A stretch of 64,000 bases of DNA from Evansella sp. LMS18. Lineage in GTDB: Bacteria > Bacillota > Bacilli > Bacillales > Salisediminibacteriaceae. Under the pieces are notes generated by a model that saw nothing but the letters and a program-made list of their open reading frames with translations, was not told the DNA's origin and did not search any database. How positions within the stretch are numbered: the first letter of the stretch is position 1; every line of letters starts with the position of its first letter. Positions 31,979 to 40,424 of this stretch are shown piece by piece. The stretch covers positions 2,728,001 to 2,792,000 of the forward strand of contig NZ_CP093301.1 in assembly GCF_024362785.1 (NCBI RefSeq), written 5' to 3'. Made by a program: the position numbers and the translations under genes.

Positions 31979-32029
31979 TACAAAAGCCTTTGGAGATGTC
32001 TAACTGACAATATTTCCAAAGGCTTTTAT
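31979..32029 (-). terminator. Terminator overlapping the 3' end of the membrane protein gene
   Basis: CAAAAGCCTTTGGA (31980-31993) and TCCAAAGGCTTTTA (32014-32027). The right arm lies within the last codons (KAFGN) of the minus-strand gene ending at 32000, so the hairpin contains the stop codon. Confidence 0.75.
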
Positions 32030-32524
32030 TTTGATCAGGTAGTTGATTAATTTTCTGAGGCATATATTCCAGATGCTCGCATAGACAAGTGCAAACGATA
32101 AGAAGGTTACGATAGTGAGTGGGATTGACAGGGAACTTGTTAAATCTCCGAACGCCGCAATACCTGCTATATATGTTAATGACAGCATTCCAAGGGTTAA
32201 TATCACGCCAGAAAGAATTATGGAAACGACTATGCCCCTCCTGAAAAGGAAAGTCCCGATGACGATGCCAAGAAGGCCGGTGGTAAAAAACAGAATGATT
32301 GCCTCCTGTATATAAATAAACGCCAGAATTAATGCGGCAGCAAAGTATACAGTAATACCAAGGGGGATGTGCAGAAAAGCAGCAATCGCGACAGGCAGTG
32401 TACTTAACGGGCTAAAGCCAAGGCCAATCACTGGTAAAAATACAGGCGCAGACTGGAATATTACAGCCATCGTTGTCAACAGACCGCCAATGCTGATAAA
32501 TCTGGCTGGACTCATGTTTTTCAA
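32000..32524 (-). CDS. Small polytopic membrane protein (ECF S-component/DUF2232-like)
   Basis: 174 aa with five to six hydrophobic helices (ISIGGLLTTMAVIFQSAPVFLP; FSPLSTLPVAIAAFLHIPLG; ...). The size and layout resemble substrate-binding S components of vitamin transporters or YybS-like proteins, but the match is not firm. Start: TTG 32524 lies seven bases after GAGGT. An ATG three codons later has poor spacing, and upstream in-frame codons have no ribosome site. It follows the sugar dehydrogenase gene by about 90 bases in the same direction. Confidence 0.6.
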   Translation of the reverse strand: MKNMSPARFISIGGLLTTMAVIFQSAPVFLPVIGLGFSPLSTLPVAIAAFLHIPLGITVYFAAALILAFIYIQEAIILFFTTGLLGIVIGTFLFRRGIVVSIILSGVILTLGMLSLTYIAGIAAFGDLTSSLSIPLTIVTFLSFALVYASIWNICLRKLINYLIKIKAFGNIVS

Positions 32525-32614
32525 ATGAAATACCTCATTCCAGATAAAGAATACATATATCGTTTTTTTTACATAGAGCATTACCGGCAGAATGGAAGAC
32601 TTAACTCCATTGAA

Positions 32615-34030
32615 TCATGGCATTATCTCAAAAACTGACCCTTTGTTAAAATCAGTCACCTTCCTGGAGCCATAGACACCTAAAAACAGCCTCGTTTGAT
32701 TCATATCCGTCCCCAAACTAACAAAGTTGGAAGATTGGGAACCGAAATTATAATCAATGTCAATAACACTGTAATCATTGGGCTGGCCATCCATCCTTAC
32801 CCTCGTATAAGCTAAAACACCTCTTTCCGGCTCCTGAGATTCATCATTTCTGGCAAAGTCGGTAAACAAAACACTGCCTGTTAAATCAGGGATGCTGTTT
32901 CCCATATATGGCTGAACACCTGTAAGCGCGGTTGCCCCAAATTTATCCGGGCGGGAATCCTGATGAAAATAGCTGATAAGCGGATGGATACGCTTAGGGG
33001 AAGTAATAACTGCCTCCTCATAAAAAGAAATTATTTTCTCGTCCAGATTAGCATTTTCACCGCACTCTCTTAAAACCGGAGAAGGAAAGTCACCTTCCCA
33101 GCCTCGCCATCCAAAGTTAATAATCCCTTCCACGTCAGGTTCAGTGTTTGCTGAATATGCCTGAACAATCTTTCTGACTGGTATCGGTTTACTATAGATA
33201 AAAGAAAAAACCGACTCCACCAGCTCCTGACCAGTATTGCCCACATATTTAATGTATTGATTATTAAACCGCTGATAGGAAATGCCAGGCCCATTCCGGA
33301 AGCCAATCACGAGGACTGAAAGCGACTCCTGAACAGATACAGGCAGCTCATCAAAACGTGTAACAGCTTCAGGATTATGGTTAAAAGCATTATTCTCTAC
33401 GTCAATTTCAATTATTTTACCGGGTATTTCCATGGCATCCTGGCTTAAGTTGAAAGGATCAAAACCAGATCCGCCATCCCCGTTTGATAAAACAAGTTTT
33501 CCTGTTTCAGGTGAAAAATTTAAGCTGTTAACCCCATTATGATTAAAGAAGGGTCTTCTTAAGTTTAATAATGTCCGTCTTCTTGCAGGGCGGCCATTCG
33601 ATTGTAAAACCCATTCTTCTACTGTATCAATATGATCATATTTGGTTTCCCTGTTTTTCCACTCAAGATTTAAAGTTTCCGGGTCGCACGGGTCCGGCTC
33701 ATAGGAATCAGGACCAGCACCAGGGCCTTGCGTACCAGCTTTCGAATAATGGATATAAAACAGGCCGTTATAATAAAACCCCGGATGAAACGCCAGACCC
33801 ACCAAACCCCGCTCGTCGTAACCCCCATTATAAGCACCTAGTTCTATGATGTGTGATCGTATATCCAAAAAAGTCCTCATCTTTCCGTTTCCGGCATATA
33901 AAATTTCTCCTGTCTGGGTTGCAATAAATAAACTTTCATGTGTGTCGCCTGGAAGTACAGCTGTTTTTATAACAGTCGGTAAATTTATATTACTGACAAT
34001 TGGCTGTAAAGACACCCTCACCTTCTTCAC
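32615..34030 (-). CDS. PQQ-dependent sugar dehydrogenase-like protein (GSDH/sorbosone dehydrogenase family)
   Basis: About 471-aa six-bladed propeller of the glucose/sorbosone dehydrogenase family (PF07995). Marks are LPTVIKTAVLPGDTHESLFIATQTGEILY, GYDERGLVGLAFHPGF, FNHNGVNSLNFSPETGKLVLSNGDGG and INFGWRGWEGD. Start: GTG 34030 follows GGGGGAAG. ATG 34060 and ATG 34168 in the same frame lack ribosome sites. No signal peptide is seen with any start, which is unusual since most relatives are secreted and the genes for PQQ synthesis are not in view. Function as a true dehydrogenase is unproven. Confidence 0.8.
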   Translation of the reverse strand: MKKVRVSLQPIVSNINLPTVIKTAVLPGDTHESLFIATQTGEILYAGNGKMRTFLDIRSHIIELGAYNGGYDERGLVGLAFHPGFYYNGLFYIHYSKAGTQGPGAGPDSYEPDPCDPETLNLEWKNRETKYDHIDTVEEWVLQSNGRPARRRTLLNLRRPFFNHNGVNSLNFSPETGKLVLSNGDGGSGFDPFNLSQDAMEIPGKIIEIDVENNAFNHNPEAVTRFDELPVSVQESLSVLVIGFRNGPGISYQRFNNQYIKYVGNTGQELVESVFSFIYSKPIPVRKIVQAYSANTEPDVEGIINFGWRGWEGDFPSPVLRECGENANLDEKIISFYEEAVITSPKRIHPLISYFHQDSRPDKFGATALTGVQPYMGNSIPDLTGSVLFTDFARNDESQEPERGVLAYTRVRMDGQPNDYSVIDIDYNFGSQSSNFVSLGTDMNQTRLFLGVYGSRKVTDFNKGSVFEIMP

Positions 34031-34896
34031 CACACTTCCCCCTTTTGCTTGTTTCCCCATACAGAATAATATGATAAGAGTTTTTCCATTAGCACTGGAT
34101 TGTGGAAAGGGCTTGGGTGATAAGGGCAGAATGATATCGGCTGAAAAATAAGAGGGATGCGGTGGCATTTTGAATCTATATCAAGTGAGCTGGTTGGAAG
34201 CAGTTTTAAATGCCCGACTGAGGTTCATTCAGGAATTGAGATGGTTGAACGCCGCCACTCAACGTACGAATGAAGCTTATTCATGAATTGAGGACGCTTA
34301 TAAACTTACAGTTATTAAAGTTAAGTAGGTCGATACTGGAAATTATATGGCAATGCAACAACTTGATACAGGACATATTTACTAGAAGGGGATATGAAAA
34401 TCAGGATGAAAAACCTAAAAAAGCCCAAATAAAAACGGTACTAGTTTATTGTTTTTCAACTGATAGAAGAACAGAATCAACAAAATACTGCGAAAATATA
34501 ACCAAGTTTATGAGAAAGGTATGGATTACTGCCTTGTTTAAAATTTGATAGATGAAGTTATTTCTATATCAAAATAGTAAATTACTTGGTGGATAAAAGG
34601 ATTCACTCAACTTTTAAAAGAGTTTATCTCGATCTATATAGCAAGATAAAAATAAAGTCAAAGCTTTTTCAAAATAATGTTGTTAAAATAACTCCCGGAA
34701 GCAATTACATAATTTTCTGCCAGATTGACAATTTATAATATTTTGAAATAAAGTTATTTAAGATAGCAGGCTGCCGATAGAGCAGACCGGTTTAAAGGGG
34801 GAGTGCAGACTCAGCTAATAGATATTAATATTTTTGTTACCTTTCACAGGCCACCACTAGAATAATTACTAAAAAAGAATGAAGGGAAGGATTTAA

Positions 34897-37305
34897 TTGT
34901 TAAAAGGCAAAAATAATTTCGTATTTATTTATTCTTTAATATTCATGCTGTTCTTCTCCAGCTTTGCGAGTGTTGGAGCTGCAGGAAACGCTGAGCAGCC
35001 TGCAGAACCTGATTTTTACCTGGAAGTAGAGGGTGTTTCCTCCGAATCTATCACAGTAATTGTTGAGCTGGAAGAAGAATCTATCCTTGAGGCTAAACAT
35101 AATGGCAAGAAGCAGTCTAAAGAAGCTTTAGAAGCAGAACGAAATGCTGTTATTTCAGCAATTGAGGAAGTTGCTGAAGTTACTGTTAACAGAGAATACG
35201 ACTATGTTTTTTCAGGAATCTCCTTAGACCTTCCTGAAAATGAGGTTCATAATCTATTAACAGTTGAAGGCATTAAAGCGGTTTATCCTAACGTAACTCA
35301 TGAGGTTACTTCAGTCGACGAAGCCGAATTTTTAGATCCTGAAGTATTTACTCCGGCAATGGCTGACAGCGCTCCATTTATCGGTGCACAGGATGCCTGG
35401 GATGCAGGATATACAGGTGAGGGCATTACAGTTGCGGTTCTCGATACTGGTGTTGACTACACACACCCTGACCTGGCGCACGCTTTTGGCGACTATTTAG
35501 GCTGGGACTTTGTTGATAACAATGGCGACCCGCAGGAAACTATCACTGGAGCAATCAACCGCAGAACGAACCATGGGACTCACGTTGCCGGTACAATTGC
35601 TGCAAATGGGGAAATTAAAGGGGTAGCGCCGGATGCAACCTTATTGGCCTACCGTGTACTTGGTCCTGGAGGAAGCGGTACAACAACAAACATCGTAGCT
35701 GGTATTGAGCGTGCAGTTCAGGACGGCGCAGATATTATGAACCTTTCCTTAGGTAACTCAAATAACAACCCTGATTTTGTTACAAGCCTTGCGTTAGACC
35801 GTGCAATGGCAGATGGAGTTGTCGCAGTTGCAGCAAACGGAAACAGCGGACCGAACGACTGGACAGTTGGATCTCCGGCATCCTCCCGTGAAGCTATTTC
35901 TGTAGGGGCGACGATGCTTCCGTACAACCTGTTCAGTGCAGAGATTTTCACATCTGAAGGAGTAGAATATCCAAGTGCAGGAATCATGGGTTTCCCTTCT
36001 GAAGAGAAGTTGCTTGCTTTAAATGAAGGAGAGTTTGAGTTTGTTGATGTTGGTTTAGCAGGTACTGATGCAGATTTTGCAGGGAAAGATTTAGAAGGTA
36101 AAATCGCGTTAATGAGCCGTGGAGACTATGCATTCCAGGAAAAAGCAGAGAATGCAAAAAAACATGGCGCTATCGGAGCAGTTATTTATAATAACCAGCC
36201 GGGAGTGCAGCCGGAAATCCCTGGCACTCCAATTCCAATGGTAATGACTTCCCAGGCAGACGGCCAGAAGCTGCTTGCTGAATTAGAAGCAGGAAACAAT
36301 ACGATTTCCTTTGATATTGAATTTGTTAAGGAAGTTGGAGAAACAATGGCAAACTTCTCCTCCCGCGGCCCGGTAATGGGAACATGGATGATTAAGCCTG
36401 ATGTATCTGCACCAGGTGTTGCAATTGTAAGTACTGTGCCATTACACCATGCTGCTGGCCCGCACACTCATGGTTATGCGGCATTGCAGGGAACAAGCAT
36501 GGCAGCTCCTCACGTTGCAGGGGCAGCAGCTCTTATTCTTGAAGCACATCCTGACTGGAGTGTGGAATTTGTAAAAGCAGCGTTGATGAACACGGCAGAA
36601 AACATTTATGATGCAAATGGAAACCTTTATCCACATAACAGCCAGGGGGCAGGAAGCATCCGGGTACTGGATGCAATCAATACAGATGTACTTGTTACAC
36701 CAGGAAGCCACGCTTTTGGAATCTTTGATAAAAAGGGAGAAAGAGAAGTAAGAACACAAAGCTTTACCGTTCATAACGTTTCTTCTGAGCGCAAAAGATT
36801 CTCTCTTAATCACACTGGAAATGAAGGAATCAAGGTAATGACAAGTAATAACCTGATGGTACAGCCTGGCCAGACTCAGGAGTTAACTTTCAATGTTCAA
36901 GTAGATACAAGACAGCTGGATGCAGGGAACTACGAAGGTACATTTACTTTAAGTTACGGTGGCCAGACAGTGGAAGTTCCAACAATTCTTTTTGTAGAAT
37001 TACCGGAAAACGTTCGTCTGGCAACATGGCAGGCAATTGGAATATCCGGAGGTAATGTTGTTGGGAACGTTAATGTACCTTTCGGAGCAGACGAGCTTAG
37101 TTTACGTGTCCGAAGTGAAGCTACAGGGGAACTTTTAAGAGAAATCCCACAAGGTACAAGCCTTTCTGCAGGAACTTATTTCGTAAGCTGGGATCAGACA
37201 CTTAACGGTCAACCAGCACCAGCAGGACGTTATCAGATCATCGCTTATGTTAAGAGAGGTTCTTCCGAAATGGAAGTACTCGGCGGTACACTGACCCGAA
37301 ACTAA
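34897..37305 (+). CDS. Secreted subtilisin-like serine protease (S8, Vpr-like)
   Basis: 802-aa preproprotease. Signal peptide residues 1-29, then an I9-type propeptide (ESITVIVELEEESILEAKH...). The catalytic triad is D183 (VLDTGVDY), H229 (NHGTHVAGT) and S534 (GTSMAAPHVAG). A PA domain is inserted at about 345-475, and a C-terminal beta-sandwich and FlgD-like segment (LRVRSEATGELL...SAGTYFVSWDQ) follow. It starts with TTG 34897 behind GAAGGGAAGG. A close paralogue is at 60155-62557. It is probably extracellular or wall-associated. The 866-base region upstream (34031-34896) has no supported gene. Confidence 0.94.
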   Translation: MLKGKNNFVFIYSLIFMLFFSSFASVGAAGNAEQPAEPDFYLEVEGVSSESITVIVELEEESILEAKHNGKKQSKEALEAERNAVISAIEEVAEVTVNREYDYVFSGISLDLPENEVHNLLTVEGIKAVYPNVTHEVTSVDEAEFLDPEVFTPAMADSAPFIGAQDAWDAGYTGEGITVAVLDTGVDYTHPDLAHAFGDYLGWDFVDNNGDPQETITGAINRRTNHGTHVAGTIAANGEIKGVAPDATLLAYRVLGPGGSGTTTNIVAGIERAVQDGADIMNLSLGNSNNNPDFVTSLALDRAMADGVVAVAANGNSGPNDWTVGSPASSREAISVGATMLPYNLFSAEIFTSEGVEYPSAGIMGFPSEEKLLALNEGEFEFVDVGLAGTDADFAGKDLEGKIALMSRGDYAFQEKAENAKKHGAIGAVIYNNQPGVQPEIPGTPIPMVMTSQADGQKLLAELEAGNNTISFDIEFVKEVGETMANFSSRGPVMGTWMIKPDVSAPGVAIVSTVPLHHAAGPHTHGYAALQGTSMAAPHVAGAAALILEAHPDWSVEFVKAALMNTAENIYDANGNLYPHNSQGAGSIRVLDAINTDVLVTPGSHAFGIFDKKGEREVRTQSFTVHNVSSERKRFSLNHTGNEGIKVMTSNNLMVQPGQTQELTFNVQVDTRQLDAGNYEGTFTLSYGGQTVEVPTILFVELPENVRLATWQAIGISGGNVVGNVNVPFGADELSLRVRSEATGELLREIPQGTSLSAGTYFVSWDQTLNGQPAPAGRYQIIAYVKRGSSEMEVLGGTLTRN

Positions 37306-37325
37306 GTTTTTACAGTAACGCACCT

Positions 37326-37368
37326 TAAAAAGACTAACAAATCGAATTCGATCTGTTAGTCTTTTTTC
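37326..37368 (+). terminator. Bidirectional terminator between the protease and OsmC genes
   Basis: AAAAAGACTAACA / TGTTAGTCTTTTT enclosing a small ATCGAATTCGAT palindrome. It serves both convergent genes. Confidence 0.85.
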
Positions 37369-37382
37369 TTATTTTGATGTAA

Positions 37383-37850
37383 TTAATATTCCTCAATTTC
37401 CCATGTGTGCTCGAATTCTACAGCGCCTTTAAGGGTCTGGGCAACAGGGCAGTTCCGTTCAAAGACTGATAGCGCTCTTTCGGCAGCTTCCTTTTTACCT
37501 TCTGGAACTCTGAGATTGTATCTGCAGCTGATCTTAGTTATTTTTAAAACACCTTCAGGAGCTTCTATAGTACCTTGAACTTTTGCTTTCACATTATTGC
37601 TGGTTGGAATTTCACGCGCCTCCAGCGCGCCGGACAATGTACCGACCAGTCAGCCTCCGGCGGCAGAAACAATGTGATCAAGCGTTGACGGGTGTTCAAC
37701 TTCAGGTTCTACTCCGTAAAACTTTTTGACTCCTCCATGCACACCGTATACCACTGGTTCATCGAATCCGTTAATTACTGCCTGGCGAACTTTATTAGCC
37801 GTGTCCTTTTGAAGTATTGTTATTTCGGTAAGTTCGATAGGGTCGGTCAT
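37383..37850 (-). CDS. OsmC family protein, probable selenoprotein (in-frame UGA as Sec67)
   Basis: Thiol-dependent peroxidase family. The two open stretches 37850-37653 and 37649-37383 are in one frame, separated only by TGA at 37652-37650. Read through, they give a complete 155-aa OsmC protein: ...DHIVSAAGG-U-LVGTLSGALEARE... and the second conserved site FERNCPVAQTLKGA. The UGA falls exactly where homologues have the peroxidatic Cys in the GGC-L-GT motif. OsmC-like proteins are an established bacterial selenoprotein family. A SECIS-like hairpin follows the UGA. Ribosome site AAGGTGGTGAT before ATG 37850. The alternative is a nonsense-mutated pseudogene; selA/selB/selC are not in the window. 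Confidence 0.8.
37600..37649 (-). promoter_or_regulatory. Bacterial SECIS-like hairpin directly after UGA
   Basis: RNA positions counted from the base after UGA: CUGGU (1-5) pairs with ACCAG (46-50), and GG (7-8) with CC (43-44). The apical stem CGCGC (21-25) pairs with GCGCG (31-35), leaving the five-base loop UGGAG (26-30). The loop G at 27 is within the 16-37-base distance and in the first two loop bases, as the bacterial SECIS model requires. Confidence 0.65.
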
Positions 37851-38452
37851 ATAATCACCACCTTATTTATGAGGATATAAAATAATCTCACGCTGATGCA
37901 ACTAATTGAACTTATGTCTGTGTATCTCGGTTAAAGACGAGGCGGATGCAGCGAATGAAAGGGCAGGAACTGTTTTTTGCCAAAAGGCCCGGAATTACCG
38001 GGAAAGTCGGTTTAGGTTTGTTGTTTGGAGGATCATCAATACTTTGGAAAGAGTTTTAACAGCTCACTATGTCGAACGGTAGGTTATTGACAAGTATGGC
38101 CTGCCGTGGGATTATTATAAAAACAACCCTCATACTCCGCGAATTTAACCCTAATATTTAAACTCTGGTTAACATTAAATCTTTGAGAAAAAACAACCGC
38201 TTTTTTAACCCTCTATGGTTTGGGAATCTCTTCACTTAATCTCCGGATGATCTGCCTTTAAAACAACTTCTTAATATTGAATCTTCGTTATATATCCTGC
38301 TTTAATTTCACTTTCTTCCAAACGGTTTTCCTGAAAATTAAATAAAATAACTAGTGACAGGAGTGGTGCAGCAAAAGTCTTTTAGGATCTCCAGGTTTCT
38401 CAGTTGATATTGTCCGTTTGTCGGTGGATTTTAACTTTAAGGAGGGTTCATT

Positions 38453-38782
38453 ATGGGTCACGATATCATTGGACGTAATAAAGCTGGTGAGGAAGTTGCT
38501 TATGCTCGCTTCAGCATGGGAAATATAAATGCACTTATACTTTACGATTTACTCGATTCGAATGAATTTCATGCCGGAGTCAGCGGGACAGGAGACAGCT
38601 CGGTCTTCTCTATACAGGAAATACAGAAGGCTTTAAACACGTTTATAGAAAAGTATATGAGGGAAGGTTCTGCCGCACACAGTGACTTTTTAGACTGGGA
38701 TGAAAAACAAATTCTGGATTTCCTGCAAAATTGTTTAAGAGCAGCGGAAGATGAAGGTAGTGTAAAAGTGCTGTTTGGGTAG
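38453..38782 (+). CDS. Hypothetical 109-aa protein
   Basis: Not recognised by name. It is a compact acidic protein starting MGHDIIGRNKAGEEVAYARF, with a helical C-terminal half (FSIQEIQKALNTFIEKYMREG...DEKQILDFLQNCLRAAEDEGS). There is no signal peptide or membrane segment. The ribosome site AAGGAGGG precedes ATG 38453. It lies 44 bases before the coiled-coil repeat gene in the same direction, so the pair may be cotranscribed. The upstream gap (37851-38452) holds only a possible decayed frame near 38041-38148. Confidence 0.65.
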   Translation: MGHDIIGRNKAGEEVAYARFSMGNINALILYDLLDSNEFHAGVSGTGDSSVFSIQEIQKALNTFIEKYMREGSAAHSDFLDWDEKQILDFLQNCLRAAEDEGSVKVLFG

Positions 38783-38826
38783 TACAACAGTGGTATAATA
38801 TTAGAAATTAAACCGGAGGGGTCAGT

Positions 38827-39405
38827 GTGGAAGAAACTCTAAAGGAAATACTTAGTGGACTTCACAAAGTTAATAATCGACTTGACAGTATAGAGCAAGG
38901 CCAGGAAAAACTATGGTCAGGTCAGGAGGAGCTTCGTACAGGCCAGGAAAGATTGTGGTCAGGTCAGGAAGAGCTTCGTACAGGCCAGGAAAAACTATGG
39001 TCAGGTCAGAAGGAGCTTCGTACAGGTCAGGAAAAACTATGGTCAGGGCAGGAAGAACTGCGAACAGGTCAGGAAAAACTGTGGTCAGGGCAGGAAGAAC
39101 TTCGTACAGGCCAGGAAAAACTGTGGTCAGGGCAGGAAGAACTTCGATCAGAACAAAAAGAACTACGTACGGATCAGGACAGACTTCATTCACGTCTGGA
39201 AAGACTCCAATCAGGTCAGGACCAGCTGAAAGATAATCTTATCCATGGTCTCGGACCTTACTTTGAACAAATTGAGTATCATATCGATGGAAAAACTCGT
39301 GAATTTAAAGATATACTGGAAGGCCAGCAAAGAGTTATTGATACCCTTGCAGCCCGCTCTATAAGGCATGAAAGCGAAATTAAAGAAATTATGAAAAAAC
39401 AGTAA
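38827..39405 (+). CDS. Coiled-coil protein with 14-residue tandem repeats
   Basis: 192 aa. After MEETLKEILSGLHKVNNRLD come six tandem copies of the 14-residue unit EKLWSGQEELRTGQ (a doubled heptad). Shorter degenerate heptads and a non-repetitive C-terminal helix (GLGPYFEQIEYHIDGKTREFKDILEGQQRVIDTL) follow. The coding DNA is a 42-bp near-perfect tandem repeat (about 38910-39150), prone to copy-number change. Start GTG 38827 follows GGAGGGG. It has no signal peptide, so it is presumably a cytoplasmic oligomer. Function not known. Confidence 0.8.
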   Translation: MEETLKEILSGLHKVNNRLDSIEQGQEKLWSGQEELRTGQERLWSGQEELRTGQEKLWSGQKELRTGQEKLWSGQEELRTGQEKLWSGQEELRTGQEKLWSGQEELRSEQKELRTDQDRLHSRLERLQSGQDQLKDNLIHGLGPYFEQIEYHIDGKTREFKDILEGQQRVIDTLAARSIRHESEIKEIMKKQ

Positions 39406-39410
39406 GATTA

Positions 39411-39446
39411 ATTGGCTTGTTCTCAATGGACAAGCCATTTTAATTT
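39411..39446 (+). terminator. Terminator after the coiled-coil gene
   Basis: TGGCTTGT / ACAAGCCA stem followed by TTTTAATTT. Confidence 0.7.
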
Positions 39447-39523
39447 CACTTAATAAATGAATGAATAACCATTCACTGTATGTTAATATTAGTAAAAGGA
39501 CAAGAGACGGGGAGGGGAGAGAG

Positions 39524-40351
39524 TTGGCTGTGTTATTAAAAAAGAGCTTTGAGCAGGATACAGTGAACGGTGTCAGGATGGGGAATGGAAGGGTAGCATT
39601 TCGTGGTTTTAAAATGAATGTACATTGCTTTTTAACAGATGGCGTTTTAATTGATACAGGCGCTAAATCGTTAGAAAAATACTTTGTTCCTTATCTGAAT
39701 CAGCTGGATATAGACCAGGTTGTCCTCACTCACTTTCATGAAGACCATACAGGAAACGCAGCACATTTACAGGAAAAGCTCCAGGTCCCGCTTTATATGG
39801 AGAAAACAATGATTGAATACTGCAGGGGGAAGGGGGATTATCCCCTGTACCGTCAACTATTCTGGGGAAAACGGAAACCATTCCGGGCAAGTCCCCTTAG
39901 TGATACCTTTCAGTCTGCGAATGCAACATGGAATGTAATTAACACCCCAGGCCATGCGATTGACCATCTTGCATTTTTAAATAAGGAAACAGGCCAGCTT
40001 TTTACCGGAGACCTTTATTGCCAGGTGCGCACTAAGGTAGCACTCCGGGAGGAAAGTATTCCAGTAATTATCGAATCTCTTGAAAGAGTTTTATCGTATG
40101 ATTTTGATGAGGTGTTTTGCAGCCACGCTGGATTTTTAAGCGATGGGCGAAAGGCTTTAAATAGAAAGCTGGACTATTTGTCGGGCCTCCAGGGTAATAT
40201 TTTAAAACTTTACGAGGAAGGGAAGCCGCCAGAAGAAATAAAAAATGCGCTGTTTCCAAAAAATTATCCGATTACAATCTTTTCAGCTGGAGAATGGGAT
40301 TCCATACATATCGTAAATTCGATTATTGAACAGCGGACTTCTGGCGCGTGA
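39524..40351 (+). CDS. MBL-fold metallo-hydrolase
   Basis: 275-aa metallo-beta-lactamase fold hydrolase. The metal motif is LTHFHEDHTGN (HxHxDH), with the later ligands in NTPGHAIDHLAF (His), LFTGDLY (Asp) and CSHAG (His). Start: TTG 39524 sits eight bases after GGGGAGGGG. The upstream in-frame ATG 39461 has no ribosome site and would overlap the preceding terminator region. Substrate not evident; relatives include glyoxalase II and lactonases. Confidence 0.85.
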   Translation: MAVLLKKSFEQDTVNGVRMGNGRVAFRGFKMNVHCFLTDGVLIDTGAKSLEKYFVPYLNQLDIDQVVLTHFHEDHTGNAAHLQEKLQVPLYMEKTMIEYCRGKGDYPLYRQLFWGKRKPFRASPLSDTFQSANATWNVINTPGHAIDHLAFLNKETGQLFTGDLYCQVRTKVALREESIPVIIESLERVLSYDFDEVFCSHAGFLSDGRKALNRKLDYLSGLQGNILKLYEEGKPPEEIKNALFPKNYPITIFSAGEWDSIHIVNSIIEQRTSGA

Positions 40352-40385
40352 CCAGTATGCCAAGCGGTTACATACCTGTGAAAAG

Positions 40386-40418
40386 TAAGAAACTGCCGGA
40401 GGGAATGCGGCAGTTTCC
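40386..40418 (-). terminator. Terminator after the DUF6612 lipoprotein gene
   Basis: GAAACTGCCG (40389-40398) and CGGCAGTTTC (40408-40417). The minus-strand tail is TTACTTTT. Confidence 0.75.
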
Positions 40419-40424
40419 CGTATG

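Noticed and set aside
34270-34548. Open frame of 92 codons in the gap before the first protease
   Set aside because: No ribosome site, no recognisable composition, and it lies in an AT-rich region where long frames occur by chance.
37653-37850. Treating the first OsmC stretch as a separate 66-aa protein
   Set aside because: It ends at the UGA exactly within the conserved active-site motif, and the continuation in the same frame completes the family; a single Sec-containing gene explains it better.
38910-39150. CRISPR-like short repeats of 42 bp
   Set aside because: The repeats are in-frame codons of a coiled-coil protein with a good start and stop, with no unique spacers.
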